Part shown: one piece after another, positions 32,323-47,300 of the stretch | Numbering within the stretch: position 1 is the first letter of the stretch | Layout of the letters: each line of letters opens with the position of its first letter | From: Tetraselmis striata | Lineage: Eukaryota > Chlorophyta > Chlorodendrophyceae > Chlorodendrales > Chlorodendraceae | Reading direction: 5' to 3' | Length of the DNA: 64,000 bases | NCBI GenBank assembly: GCA_006384855.1 | Contig: VCJN01003591.1 | Coordinates: 62,001 to 126,000, forward strand | Made by a program: the position numbers and the translations under genes | Notes under the pieces: generated by a model | What the model was told of the DNA's origin: nothing | Database searches by the model: none | What the model saw: the letters and a program-made list of their open reading frames with translations, nothing else

Positions 32323-35300
32323 TCAAAACGCCAGCGCGGTGAAGAGCGCCACTCCCCGGTTGATCCAGTGCGCTTGCGCCTTGGCGCTGGGCACCTCGAT
32401 GTAGAGCACGAAGTTGGTGGAGTGGCCGGTGGTGGACAGGGTTCCGGCGCGCGTGAGCGTCTTGTAGACCGGGCAGTCGTAGAAGCCTTCCGCGGGCTTC
32501 TCGCGGTGCTGCGCCGGCTTGAGCCAGAGGATGGGGAACTCGGTGTAGAGCTCCTTTGGCTGGCTCTCATTCAGGCTGCTGATGGTGGAGTCCCATCGCG
32601 CGCCCTCCATGTATAGCCCGCGGATGTAGCAGCCGTCGGGCGGACCCGTGGTGACAGTTGCCAGTGTGAGGCTGTCTTCCACTTTAAAGTCAAACGACAC
32701 GGTGTCGATGGGCATCTTGTTCTTGCGCGCGTAGTTCTGCAGCGTGCCGGTGAGAAAGGCCTGCGGGAAGAAGAAGCCGCTGATCCAGTACACCGCGGGC
32801 ACACCCTCCTCCACCCAGGTCTGGATGAACTGCAGGCGCTCCGTGAGGTCCGTGACCCAGGACGAGAGGGGCTTGAGGCTGGGGTACGCCTTGGCTGCCC
32901 AGGCCTCCGGCACCTTGTTGTCGAAGATGGCGTCGCTGACCGCCTCCAGCTCGGGGCTCATCACCACCAGGCCACGCAGCGCCTTAGAGCTCTCCCTCAG
33001 CGTGCGCTTCATGACGACCAGTAGGTCGTTGTAGCGGATGCACTCCTGCACCAGCACCGTGTTCATGCTCTCCTCGTACTTGGTGGGATATAGCTGGCCG
33101 ATGTCATCCACCGCAAAGGTGGCTGGCAGCTTGCCCTCAATTGCAGCGCACTGAGAGCCGATGACATCCTCACGGCTGAGCCCCTTGCCGCCGCCCACAC
33201 GCGGCTGCAGGCTCAGCACCGTCGCAAACATGTCATACGTCTCGTTCTGGTCGCACGTGATGTCAGCATTCTCATGGAGTCCAAAGATCTCTGGCCGCGG
33301 CACAATGGGGTAGCCGCGGATGACCTCCGTGAACTCCTTTGTTGTCTCGCAGTCCACGCTGACGTAGGTGCCGCTCGGGCTGAAGCTCGAGTAGCTGTTG
33401 ACCGTGTCCGCGCTGCAGAAGTTGCGCACCAGCGTGTTGATCAGCCGCCGGTCCTTGTCGTCGGTCACGCGGCCGCCGTAGTTGATCTCGGTGAACAGAA
33501 AGTTGAGCACGCGGAAGGGGATCTCGTCATACTCGTCCAGAAACATCTTCATCTGCGTGAGGCTGACACTGAGGTCGCCGTCCGTGAAGTCGTAGCGGAT
33601 GTTCCACCCCAGCGGGCCAAACTTGCGGCGGTCCTGGATGACCGCATGGAACAGGCTCATCCCAAAGACAAGCTTGCGCCACGCTGCCGGCTTGCCGCAG
33701 TCCGCGAGGTACGAGTCCGTGAAGCGCGTGAACGTGCGCATGAGGTTGCTTTTCAACCCCTTGGGGGGCTCCAGCGTCATCTTGACGCCGTTCTGTAGCA
33801 CCGCGACTGGGAAGCTAGGCGCGGGCATGCTAGTCAGCCAGAGGCGGAAGTCCTTGTGCACCTTGTCCGGGGAGATGCCCTCGATGATGCGCTCCAGCGT
33901 GGGCATGAAGCTCTCCGCGAGGTGGCAGTTCTGCAGGCACACCCACATGCCGCGGTCCATCCCCAGCTCCAGCAGCTTCTCCGCCTTGGGGCCCTGTCCC
34001 TGCCCCAGGCTGACCTTCTCGAACTTCTTGGTGAACTTCATCTCCTCCGCCAGCTTGAGCAGGTCCGCCATGGGGTCCGCGCCGCTGGACAGGACAAAGA
34101 TGAGCGGCGTCGCAGGCGCGCTCTCCTTGAAGCAGATGCCCAGCTCAAAGGGCGGCGGCTCGATGAAGCGCGCGCCCAGGTTCTCTGTCACAAAGGCCTG
34201 GATGCCCATGACCACCTTGTCGGGGCGCAGGCAGCGCAGGAACAGAAGCTTCTGGAACGTGCTCAGCTTGGCGTTCCAGGGGTCCGTCAGGGCCTCCTCG
34301 TGCGCGCTGTTCGAATCAAAGATGGCCCGGTAGTGGTCCACCCGGCTGGCGACATGCTCGTCGAACCCGCGGAAGGCGTCCAGCTTGCTCAGGTTGAGCA
34401 GCTCGATCCAGCACTTGTCCGTCAGCCAGGTGGGCGCGGGGTTGGGCGACGTGAGCTCCGTGCTCGTGGGGCCAGCTAGCAGGAAGCGCCACTCCGCGCT
34501 GTCAATCTGACCCTCGTGCTGCATCACCTGTCCCACCAGGGAGGGGGGGGGCGGGGGTCAGCCAAGCGTGTACTTGTTCCGGCTTCTACAATCCACACCA
34601 TCAGCCACCACCTGCAGCAAGTCGGCCACCCCAGCAGATGATGTCCGTCCCCGACTCCCGGGGGAGACGCAGGCGCCGTGGGCGCACCTTGATAGTGAGC
34701 AGCAGTGAGAACATGAGCTTGTGGCGCTCAAAGAGGGACCGGCAGATGTTGACGTAGAGCGAGTAGGTGAAGTAGTGGTTGAGGATGACTCCGCGCTCCT
34801 CCACCGTCTCTGCCGCCTCCGCCTCGCCCATGCCACGCACAAAGAGCGCGATGTACCAGGCAAGCGAGTACTGGTACATGGGGTCCACGAGCGCGAGGTC
34901 CGAGATGCAGAAGAACAGCAGGCTGGCGCGGATGGCGACGGGCCGGTACAGCTCGCGCGTGACGTCGATCTCCTTCTCTGTCCTCTCCGCGATCGCCACC
35001 TTCTCCTCAATGTCGTTGGAGGTGACCTTGCTCTGAGCGAGCGTGTTGATCAGCTCCTCGTCGTCCAGGATGTTGCCCTGGCTGTTGCTCAGCATGAAGA
35101 GGATCTTGTCCTCGATCTCCTTCAGCTCCTTCTTCATCTTGGCGTTGTTGATCACCAGCTGGTTCTTGGCCTCCGCCAGGTCGGGCCGCTCCTCCGTGAC
35201 GGTGATGCCCAGCAGCTGCTCCTCCAGCCCCTCCATCGTCACGAAAAAGTTGAGCAGGCTGACCTTGACGCTGACCTCGGGCGCGTAGTGGGGGTTGCGG

Positions 35301-38300
35301 TACTTGGTGGTCATGTAAAAGCGGAAGTCCTGGTGGTACGGGATTACGTTCTCGCCCACCTTGATCATGATGCTGCCCCCCTGCTTGAAGGTCTGCTTCA
35401 GCAGGATCGGCTCCAGCGCCGCGTCGAGCGACTCGCCGATGTTCTCAAGCAGCACCGCGCGCCCAAAGCGCACGCCGTTCTCCAGCGTGCGCAGAAAGTC
35501 CTTCTCGCTGAGCTTCACCACATCCAGCCCATGCTCGCGCTCCATGTTCTTCACCCACTTGTTGGCCTGCCCCTGCGGGTCTATCATTAGCGGCCAGCGG
35601 CGCGCCTTGAACAGGATGATGCCGTTCTCCACGCTCACGCCGTCCGTTGGCAGCCCGGCGATATTCCATGCCCGTACCTGCGCACGCCACAAGACACGTC
35701 AGCGCAGGAGTGATGCCAACTGTTCCAGCAGAGAAGGACGGGGAGGGAGCGGGTGGGCGGCCACGCCAAGGCTGAGGGTGAGTAACGTGAGGAAGGACGG
35801 GGCTGCAAAGCAGCGACGACGTGACTGCTAACATGACCGACACAGCACGCCCAGCCGGGGGGGCGGGGGGGGGGGGGGGGGGGGGGGCAGAAGGCTCACC
35901 TGCACGGGGTCCTGGAGCGTCTTGATGATGTTGGTGCCAGGCGTGTGCGGGATGGACAGCCGCTCCATCATCGCGATCCAGTCCGTCAGCAGGTCGGCGC
36001 GGTACACGGGCGTGAAGGGGCCGCTGTATGCGATGGTGCCCGCCGCCACCACCACGTCGCCCACCACGTTGACCGTGTCCTTCTCCAGCTGCTCCACGGT
36101 TGCCTGCCAGCGGATCTTCTCGCCGCCCAGCCCGCCGATCAGCTTGTCCGCGCGCTCCAGCTTGACCTCGCAGTCCGCCACCTGCTTGGCCAGCGCGTCC
36201 TTCTTGGCCACGGCCTCCCCGTACTCCTGCTCCAGCTGCGCGATCTTGGCCTGCACCGTCGCCAGCTTCTCCTGCGCCTCCTTCAACTCCGCCATCGTCT
36301 TGGCCAGCTGGTCCTGCGCGGTCTTGAGCGCCATGCGCTTGGGCTCCACGCTCAGGGAGACGGTATGGTACGAGTACATGGCACGCACCCACTGGCAGAT
36401 GGCCGTGCACGCCTTGGACACGCGCTCCACGACCTCGGGCGTGAACTCCTCCATCTGGATGTACGGCTCGATCTTGTTGATCACCGCCTGCGGGATGTTC
36501 TCGCGGTCGTAGTTGAGCAGCGAATCCAGAAACTTGGTGGGGTCGGAGAGCAGCTTCTTGGAGTTGTCCCAGTACTCGGGGATCTTCTTGCCCTGGCGGT
36601 TGGGGTCTGCCACCATCTTGGGCTTCTCCTCAAACATGATGCAGGTCGCCTCCATGACGAGCTTGACGCCCGCGGGCGGATTGGCCAGTGCCTTGACAAT
36701 CACCACCTGGTCGCGCGTGAGGTTCTTCAGGCTGGCGAGCGCCGCGTCCAGCGCGGGGAGCGCCTCGTCCAGGTCACGCTGCGCGCTGTCCGCAATCTCC
36801 TGCGCCGCCGCCGCCTGCTCGTTGGCCTCCGCCTCTTGCTTCTCCACCACCGCCTTGGTCTCGTCTGCATCCTTCTTGTCCTTCTCGATCTGCACCATCA
36901 TGTCCGCCACCTCCTGGCTCGTTTTGGTGAGCACCGGCTGCAGCTCCTGCAGCTCCGTCTTCATCACCTCCACCTCGTCCGCCGTGCTGAGCAGCTTGCT
37001 GAGGCCAATCTCCAGGCGGCGCTTGGTCGTGCCGATCTCCTCGCGCTTCTCGCCAATCAGCGTGATGAAGGTGGACAGTAGCTCCAGGTAGCTGGTGGGC
37101 GTCACGTAGTTATGCCGCCGCAGCTCGTCGAAAAAGCGCACGCTCAGGCGCTCCACGCTCTGATGGATGTGCACGCAGCCCTGAATCACCGCCTCGAGCA
37201 GCCCCTCGGGCGCGCCGTCCTCGCCACCGCCGCCGCCAAGCGCCACCTCCGCATAAAAGTTGCGCGCCACATCCTGCAGCGCGTCGGTGGGCCACTCCCG
37301 GAACCAGTCGATGGTGCAGCAGTTGACGAGCGCGGGAAACATGCGCAGGCGCTGCCGGAAGGCGTCGCCGATGGGGTTCATCGCGAGCACGATGTGCAGG
37401 TAAGAGCGCACCCGGCGCACAAAGAACGAGTAGATGCTGTTCTTTGTCACGGGCACGCCAGCAGCCGCCATCAGCGGCCTCATGGCTGTGGCAATCTCTT
37501 CGAGATCGTCGCTGCGCATGAGGTTGGGCACCTCTCCGCTGTTGAGCATGTTGTTGATGTCCTCCAGAAACGACTCCTTCACAATCTGGCTGTCCGTGAA
37601 CAGGAACACACTCTCCTTGCCGGCAAGCCCCGCACGCTTCAGGCACCGCCGCAGGTCGTCGCGCCACTCGTTGTTGCCGTACCCCTTCACAATCTCAATC
37701 TGAAACACCTCGAACTCCTCCATGAATGCCGCCAGCCGCGTGAGGCTCTGGCGCCCACTGCCGCCCACTCCAAGGAGCAGCGCGTTACCCAGAGGCTGCC
37801 GGATCACGCGGCACACGCGCGCCACGTGCTCGATGGCGTCCAGGAACATGACCAGCTGCGGTGGCAAGGGGATGAGGGAGGGGGGGGAAGGGGCGGCAAT
37901 GATGGGTCAGTGCAACGTTGTGTTTATCAGCATTACAACTATTGGCGTGTAGCTAGCAAAAAGCTTTCAAACGCCGATGCCTGGCAGTGACTTGCCACCC
38001 TTCTAGCGTTTTTTGTTCTATTCTGTTCTGTTTCCAATTATTATATTCCATTATTACTATTGCTGAAGGTCCATTGTAACATACTGTTTGGGCGTGGAGA
38101 GGTTTACGTAATCATTCATCTCTAGTACGCTTGATTACTACACGGCGTTTGTATGTCCTTGTAACATAATCATTGTACCAAACGCGCAATATGTAATCCT
38201 TACTAACAGTATGCATGCATGTCTTTTACACATTTCGTTTTCCATATACGGATTACATGTAAACGCGGAATTCTTGTGCATCGATCCGAATTCCGATATG

Positions 38301-41300
38301 TAACTCATTGCCGGTATGATTAGCGTTATCTTATCGCCATGCACCGGTCCGCATTCCTGTATGGCTATCTAACTTCAAATAATGCATGTATACTTTTCCT
38401 GAATAAATGTGCAATACAAACTGAAAATGTACTTGTTGCTTTCCAAAATTGAGTCGTAAAACAACTAAGTAAGATGTATCCTTCATTTTCTTTCAAAATA
38501 ATACAAACTATCAACACATTTGCTATTCTATTCTATTGTAATCTTTTTCCTATCGCCGATCTAATAAATAAATTGTCGAGTCCGACAGTCAGCCAGCATC
38601 CTGGTGGTATGGCAAGACTCTGTCACAGCTCGTTGCGGCCATGAGACTGGTGCGCAATATACAGCTACACCGAATTCAGCTGTGGTCTAATAGTATCACC
38701 ATCACCAAGAATCGCCAACCTGTGCCAGAGATTGTGACATCTGGTACGTGTGCGGTTCTTTAACAAGGCTAAGCAAGGGGAATGGGGGTTAAAATAGGAC
38801 CAGGGAGGGAGGAGGGGGGGGGGGGGGGGGGGGTTGGGGGGGGGGGGGGCACCTTCATGGGCGCATTTGCGTTGACGCTGTTGCAGTCCTCCAGATACTC
38901 CTCCACCTGGGTGACCAGCTTGCCCATGTCTGTGATCTGTGTGTAGATCTTGGGATCCGCGCCTGGCACCATGAAGTCGCCAAAGATGAGACGGTCCGTG
39001 TCGCCCAGCACCTCTCCCCAGCTGGTCTTCATGTGCTTGGACAGCATCGCGTCCAGCTGGCTGCGGAACCAGCCTGCGTCGTCGTCGTTGATGAGGCGGT
39101 CCTGGAACACGCGCTGCGCCTCGTGCAGCCACAGAGCGGTGACTGCACGGGGATCGGACGCGCCCTTGGATTCGGCGCGAAGTACGCCTTGCACCACCTG
39201 GGGCGCGCGCAGCCGGAAGCAAAAAGAGCCCGGGGTGAAGAGGGGGGGGGGGGGGGGGGGGGGGGAGGGGGGGGCTCAGTGCAGGGCCCAATTGGATCGC
39301 CGAGGCGCTGCCTGCGTGTAGAGCTGCACAAGGCACAGCATGTGATGGCGCACGGACTGTTGAGGGTGGCTCAGCGCACAAGGGGGTCTTGTTGGGGGGG
39401 GGGGGGGGGGAGGGGGAGCAGGGACGTGACGCACCTTGGCAAGATCGCGCAGGTTGAAGGTGTAGTGGCTCTTACTGGGTGTTGGCAGCAGCTGCTCGCG
39501 GATGGTGTTGTAGGTCTCCACCGTGGCGGCCACGATGGGGCCCGCCAGCGCGGCAGGCTCCTCGCCAAGGGCGCGGTTGAGGTAGGAGGTGAGGATGGTG
39601 GAGAAGATGCGGCTGAGGCTGGCGTCGCTCATCTCCACAAAGCTGAGAAAGTTGAAGTGGCGCAACAGGCGATTGGTGACAGGGTTGCGGCCGCCGCCAG
39701 GCGGGCCCATGGACCCCACAAACTGGGTGTCGATGATGCGGCGGAAGCCGCAGGGCGGCTTGCGCTCGTACCACCCGCCGTAGTCCATCCACTGCCGCAG
39801 CAGCTCGATGGGCGGCTGCGCAAAGTACTTCTCGCGCTGCGGCATGTTGAGGTCGTCCACAAACACAACGTACTTCTTGCCGGCGGGCGGCCCAAACACG
39901 CCCTTCCGCCGCTTGTCCATCTTGGCGTCGATCATGTCCTGCGTCTGGTTGGCGCTTGTGCGCGCGCTGAACATCACAAACACCGGCTCCACCTCCGAGG
40001 GCAGCCCGTTGTTCAGCAGGTTGGATAGGTTGAGTGTCTTGCCGGTGCCAGTCTCGCCGACCGCCAGCACATGGCCGCCGTGGCCTAGCAGCAGCCGCGT
40101 GATGTAGGTGTAGCACACCGTGTCGGGGGTGGGCACGATGAGGTCAGCAAACGGCGCCTCCGGGTCGACCGTGTACTCCGGGATGGTGGCCATCCAGTCC
40201 ACCCAGCCGCCCACCTCCGCATCGTACACGACGTCGTAGCAGGTGGTGCCATCGGGGAAGAGCGTGCCCTCCGGCAGCTCCAGCTCCGACGCACCCAGCA
40301 CCGCTTGCCGCAGGCGCCCATCAAACTTGGCGCGGCCGGGCTTGTCGCAGGTGGCGCCCACGGACCAGGTGAGCGCAAAGAGGAACCACGCCGGCATCTG
40401 GGCCGCCAGGCCCGCGAGCTCCTCTTCGCTCAGGGGATCCTCCAGCTCGTTCCGTACAAAGGGCGCAATGAAAGAGTCCATGATGCGAAAGAGAGCCATC
40501 ACCAGGCAGTGATCCACTGTGGACACCGTCTCGCGCAGCTGCTTGCGCAGGAAGATGATGAGGTCGGGAACCAGCGCGCGGAACATGGAGCCCATCAGGT
40601 CGGCGCTGCCCGCCACGCACTCCGGCAGGCTCTGCAGCCAGCTCTGCAGAAGTGGCTCTGGCCCCAGCGCCGTCGGCTCCATGTACACCATGCCACAGCG
40701 GCTCACCGTCGCAGGGCTTGCCACCGCGAGGTCCTCCACCTCAAACATCATCGTCATCTGCGAGCTGAGCTGGATGATCTCGCCGCTCACCAGGCAAAGC
40801 TTCTTGTTGTCGTCCAGGACCGTGTTCATGTTCTCTGCAGGCACCGGCCAGGAGTGCAACAGCGTCAGTCTCAGCACCATCTCCGGGCGTTGTCGCCGAG
40901 TGACGGTGAGCAACTAAAGCAGACACGCCTGTTCTCTGCGCATTGTCACACACAGGTTATCAAGCTGGAGGACGTCACCACATGGCAAAAACCAGACGCG
41001 TAACTGTGAGTATCAAATATGTGAGCAACTGTGAGTATCAAATATGTGAGCACGTTTATTGTAGGAAGGGCGCGCAGTGAAGATTGTTGCACCCAGGGTT
41101 TATGGTGACTTCGGCAAAGCTGAGTGATATCCGTGTGCAAACAGGTGTCTGGACATGGAGAGGGCTGAAACGCACCGATCCAGATGGCGTCCACCGGGCC
41201 GTCAAACATTATCCACTTCTTGTCCGGCTTGGTGTCCTCGCTGCACTCGCGCATGTAGCAGGCAAGCACGCCATCCGTCCACTCGTGCGTGTTTTCGTCA

Positions 41301-44300
41301 AACTCGCCATAGAGCTGACCCATGGTGATGGACTTGGGGTTGAGCGGCACCACCCGCACCTTCTCAAACTTTTCCAGGTGCGCGAGCTTGGTCATCGCGG
41401 ACTGCAGGCTACGCCAGCAGGCGGTCTTTCCGCCCATGGTGGGGCCCACCAGCATGAGACCGTGACGCACCAGCGTCGTCTCGTACAGCTGGATCACCTT
41501 AGCCACAAAGGGCTCCGCCGGCTGCAGCGACGCCTCGCCGCACGCCTCCCCAGCGCGGCCATTAGGTCCACGTAGTCCACATCCGGCGGCGCCACGCCCG
41601 GGAACAGGTCGCTGATGATGCCAGCAAACAGCGGCAGGTCGTGGCTGAGGAACTTGGGCACGTTGATGTCTCGCAGACCGCGCAGCAACAGCACCTCCTC
41701 GTCCTGGTCGGGGAACTCCCGCTTCAGGTTGCCCGCGGCTGTGATCACGCTCTTCACAGCGCGCATGCCGTAGTCGTAGTGGTCCTGGCTACTCAGCTGC
41801 TCACTGCACAGCCGGAAGGTTGCCACCATCTTGCGCGCCAGATTCTTGGCGTCGCGGTACCCGTAGCTGTACAGGCAGATCTCGCCGATGAGCGCATAGT
41901 CGGGGACCATCATCGCGCACGGCCGAAAAAGTGCCTGTGACAGAAGAAAATGGCGGCGGGTAAGGGGTGCGTACCACCAAAGGGATGACATGACATGGTA
42001 CAGGGTACTATCTGCCGCCGTTGTGATGTTAGATACCGTTGTCATTGGCAACCCACCTTGAGGTTATCGGGCAGCTCAGAGCGGCCAGCGTAGCCCGGGT
42101 TCATAGTGATGTAGACGTTGCAGGCCGGGTTGAGGTCGATCTCAGTGTCTTCAAAGATAAAGCGCTTGACCTTGGACTGGATGGCAAGCTGGATGGTCAG
42201 GATCTGCTGCGCCACGACGGAGAGCACCTCGAGATCGATGCGGTTGAACTCGTCAAAGCAGGCCCAGGCGCCGCTGGAGGCCAGCCCCTTGAAGAACTTG
42301 CCCATGGCGATGTAGTCCAGGCCGTCACTGCAGTTGAACACGACGCACTGCTTGGCGAGCGCCTTGGCGAGGTCCTTGGTGGTCTCTGTCTTGCCAGTGC
42401 CGGCGGGGCCCGCGGGGGCGCCGCCCAGATTGAGGTGCATCGCGCTCATCAGCGTCATGTAGCAGCGGTCGGTAAGCGGTGTGATCACCAGGCGCGGCGT
42501 GTTGCCCAGGTACTCATAACCGTAGTTGATGCACGCCTGCACCATCTCCACCTGGCCGGACACGGAAGAGAAGGCAACACAAGGGACAATTGTTATACTA
42601 GTAGCGCGTAGGTGGCAGACTGTAACGGCGGTGCCTGGCCGTGTTTTGCCACCCTTCTAGCGTTTTCCAATTATGCTCTGCTATTACCTATACTACTGAT
42701 TGCTTTTCGTTCTTATTTAGTGCGCATATGTTAAACCACTGATATGAGTTATCCTTACCTTTACTCCTGTCAAGTCTATTCTCCTGATAATAATATTACC
42801 GAAGTTTCATTTTAACGGACCCTTTAGACACGCGGTACTAACTAAGGCCTGTGTGATCATTGTTACCGTGTACACCTGCTGATGATTACCTGTACTCATA
42901 GAGCTGCTGAGAAGGGATTGTCGGCAAGGGCACATATCACGGCGTTTGTTGCAATAATCTTTATCGTTGTACGCACGTTGTATTATTTGTAAACCGTATA
43001 ATCAGATGATCCACTTCTTCGTCCGACCATTCCTACCAGCCATACTTCGATAGTCGCCACTTCTGCGTGGCCGATGTTTGAAAATGACAGCAGACACATC
43101 CATATCGCTTCTCACTACTCGTACCACCTCAAAGCAATGGTACCAATGGTACCTTGTTGCTTCTGGTATTGGCCGGTACCACGCCGCAATTGCCCCATCG
43201 CAGCAGACTGCATCCCCGATGATAATAACGCGTAGTAATCATTAATGTGATCTTATCGGTGTGCATCGGTACGCATTCCTGTATCATTATATAATTTCAA
43301 ACAACACATGTGTTATTCTTAAATATATGGGCAATACAGAGTTGTACAATGTACTTAGTGCTATCCTGAATCGATTTGCAAAACTATTAAAATATACCTG
43401 TCAGTTTTCTTTCATTATAATCATAAATCATTAAGACATTGTGTTCCTATTCTTATTCAATTTCTTCTTAGTTCTGATTGCCAAACTTGCATTCTAACAT
43501 GCTGGTGAGTCAGCCTATCTAGATCTCCCTGGACACTTGGTAGCAAATACAGCCCAAGTGTGTCACAGATGCTAGTTCCGCTGGCGGCCTGCACGACAAG
43601 GTTAGACCGCAGTGGCAAGTACTGACGGGGCATCCGTTCCAGGCGCCCAATCGCGCACCTGCACATCATCACGCCAGTAGTAGCGCAGCTGGCTGACCCA
43701 CTCGAAGTCGGTGGTCGCCGCCACGTTGCTGTCAACCAGGCCTTGGATCACATCACGCGCGTGCACATCGATGGTAATGAGCGCCCCGAGCGTGTTGCGC
43801 TCCTGGCTGCTCAGCTTGCCGCGCACCAGGTCCGTCAGGTCCATCAGCTCGCCAATGCTGCGGTCCAGGAAGCCCGGAACCTTACCGCCGTTGATGGCGT
43901 CCTCCACGGCAACGCTCCAAATTATGCTGTTCACCGCGATGATCACCATAGCCGGCCACTGGCGCACCCAGTCCGTGCGCGGCGTCTGCCAGCAAAGCGG
44001 GGTTACAGTCAGCCGCAGCTCAGATGACGCCCGCTCACGCATCTGTGCGCCGGATCAGCGCGTATGTGCATGCATGTCCTGTGGATCAAGCGCAAGCTGT
44101 CGCTGAGCGGTGTTGGGGGCACACATTGGGGTAGGCCATGAGTGAGTCCTCTGTCTGCTTGCGAGTGGAGGCGCACATCCGGCGCTCGACCTCTGCGAGC
44201 CAGTTCTCGACGTTCCCGGTCGGGTACATGTTCTTGTCGAAGGGGCACTCCTCCCCCTCGCGGCTGACCATGCAGCTGATCTCAAGGTCCTCCGCAAACA

Positions 44301-47300
44301 CGAGCTTCTCGATCGCCTCGAAGCACTTGCGCAGGTGCGGCTGCACCGCCAGCGGGTTCTTGGCCTGACTCAGGATCTGCAGCAGCTCGTCGTTTGAAAG
44401 GAAGAAGAAGCGGCTAAACGCCAGGCGCTTGGTCTCCAGGTAGTCGCTCAGGCCCTTCTGCACGCTGTCCAGCAGCTTGTTGCCCTCCACAAACTGATCA
44501 AGCAGCTTCTGGGAACTGCATACGCGGAGCACAAGTGGGTTCATCTTGGCGTTCTGGAGCACCTTGCGCCACATGCGGTCCACGCTCGCGAAGCGCTTGC
44601 CCTCCAGCGGCAGCTGCTGCATGATGTCCTCGCTGCTGAAGATGGGCTCCAGATACATCCACTGCCGCTGCAGCGCCAGCCACTCGTCCAGGATCTCACT
44701 GACCAGGTTGAGCTGCTGCTCCCATTTCATGATGCGCTCCTCAAACGCCTTTTTGTAAGGGCTGAATGACATGCTCTGCGTCATCACAATGTTGTCGTCC
44801 AGCATCTGCGTCACCTGCTCCTCCACCTGCGCGCCAGCCAGGAACCGTTTCCACAGAGCTGGTAAAAGAAAACCATGCTTCCATACCTTGTACGGCATGG
44901 GTGATTTTCCAATGTTACGGACATGACCATTAGCTGCGGCAGCAGCAGTGCACAGCAGGGAAGCCGCAGCAAGGGCACCGTACGCACCTTAATCACGAAA
45001 GTGCCTGTCTCCCGGTAATCCATGACGCTGAGCTCCACCTCGGCCCACTCGCTCTGCATTTTGTCCAACGCTGTTTCGATGGCGTACTCCTTGCCGGCAA
45101 CCTCTGACACTTTGGTGATGAGGTCGATGTGCTCCAGCAGGCCCATCTCCTCGGCCTTGGTGAGTGTGAAGTCGGCCTTAGGGTGCAGATCCAGGCCCAG
45201 CTCCTCACTGAGCTGGTCCCAATGGCGGTCACGCATACCAGGGTTTCGCAGCGCATGCACCAGCGGCACAAACTTCTTGAACTCTTCCACCTCAGCGCGC
45301 ACCGTCTCACAGTTCTGTGACTGCAGAGCAAAGTCACGCTGTGCAAACTGCTTGCCCATCTTATACATGACTTTGAAAGAGTTGCTGACCTCCTTCTCTA
45401 CGGCGTCAGCGTCCAGCTTCTCCCAGCTGTCCTTCATCCACGAGCTGTGGTTGCTGCGCCACGTGTTGGCGGTGGACCAGAACTGGTCGAAGGGGTCAAA
45501 CTGGTCGACAAGCTTCTTGAGGCTTGTGTAATCTGTGGGTGGCAACCCGAAGAGCACCTCGCGGCTGTTGAACTGCGCCACATCGGCTTCTGCCTCCTTC
45601 AGCTTCTCACCCAGCAGCTTGACCTCATTGGACACATAGTCTAGCTTTGAAAGGTCAGTGAAGTTGCCCATGTTGATGACACCCTGCTCCAGCATGACTA
45701 GCGACTCTGTGAACGCCTCCTGCTGGCCCACCATCTCGTCCTGGTAACGATCCTGGTCCATGTCCAGCACCTGCGCACAAAAAGTGTTGAGGAGGCCAGA
45801 GCATCAGCCTGCCTGCCCGCCTGCCAAAATTGCCTCTCCTACAGCTCAGACACTCCATTGGTGCCGGCGGTGAGATTTGAGCAAAATAGTATGGCATGAT
45901 CACAGCGGTTGGCGCTTTGGACGGGTGCGGCGGATGCTGCTGCAGGAGGATTTCGCCAACACATTCTTCGCAGGTGAGAGTTCGATGGCAGGGCTGATGC
46001 CAGACAAGTGGTAATGCACACTCCGCATGAGAACTAAGGACGGCAGGCATAGGGCCATTGCTGCAGACCTTGAGCGTATTGGCGACGGTTCGCTGCAGCT
46101 TCATGTGCCAGCCCTCGCCCTTTTCCTTGTCGCGAAAGTCCTCCTCCGGCAGCGCGTAGCGCAGGTCGCCAAGCGCCTTATACCAGTCCTTCGTAGACGT
46201 CACCTCCTGACGCAGGTCCAGCAGGGTGCGCGGCAGGTCCTCGATGTACTTGCGCATGGCGTCTACCTCCTCGATCGTAGTGCACTGCTTCTTTAGCTCT
46301 AGATTGATGTCGTTGAACTTCTTGGAAATGGTCTGCATCGCAGTTCTCGGCACGTACGCGATGAGCTCCTGCAGCAGCCTCACCTGCCGCTCCTTCTTGA
46401 GCAGCAGCTTCTCGCGCACCTTGCTGCAGTTGACCAGGGACATGCACACTACCTTGTTGAGCGGGATGTTCTCACGCAGCTCAGCCAGCTCTCGCTTGGC
46501 TTTAGCCTCCTCAGTCTTGAGCTCCGCCAACGCAAGGTCCTCGCCCTTGGCCTTCAGCACCTCTACATACGCGTCCACGTCCAACGCAAGGAACTCCTCA
46601 TGCACCTTGAAGCAGTCCAGGTACTCGCGCAGTGCTACGAGGCTCGTCTGAACAGTGCCCTCAACAGCCTCGCGGAGCGCGACCACCTCCGGCTCCATCG
46701 GGTGCACTGCCGTCAGCTGCGGATGGTAAGCCCAGAACAGATTCTCCATGATGGAGGGCTCCAGCTGAGAGATGCCGGTCACGCGCTGAATCGCGTGGTT
46801 GAACACCGCCACCACCTTGGCCGGAATCAAGCTCAGGGGCGTGCTGTAGTCAAAACCCAGCCCGTCCTCCTTGATGACAAGCTCAATGCTGAGAAGTGGC
46901 ACACGCTTTGTTCCCGCAGGTGCAGGCTCGTTCTCCACGCTGTTAGTGCCCCTCACAGACACCGCAATGCGGCAGGCGCCCTGGATGAACGACGTGAAGC
47001 GCTGCAGAGAGTCCTCCACCAGAAAGCGCAGCGTGTCCTCCATCAGGTAGCGAATCATGTTGAGAAACTTCTTGAGCTTAGAAAACTCGTACGTCTCGCG
47101 GTTGGTCTCGTGAATGTTGTACCAGCCCTTGCCGACGTCCTTGAAGCTGTTCTTGATGCTGTTCTTCAATGTGATCAGCCAGGTCTCGCGCAGGTAGTTG
47201 GCCACCTGGTCACTTGCCTGCATCTGCGCCTGCTCAAACTCCTCCAGCCGGGACGACTTGGAGATGTGAATGTTGAACATGTTCATCTTGAGCACTTTAA

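Noticed and set aside
33856-37081. Long plus-strand frames opposite dynein exons (up to 378 codons)
   Set aside because: They are antisense shadows of GC-rich coding sequence; the minus-strand frames carry the dynein motifs and splice phases.
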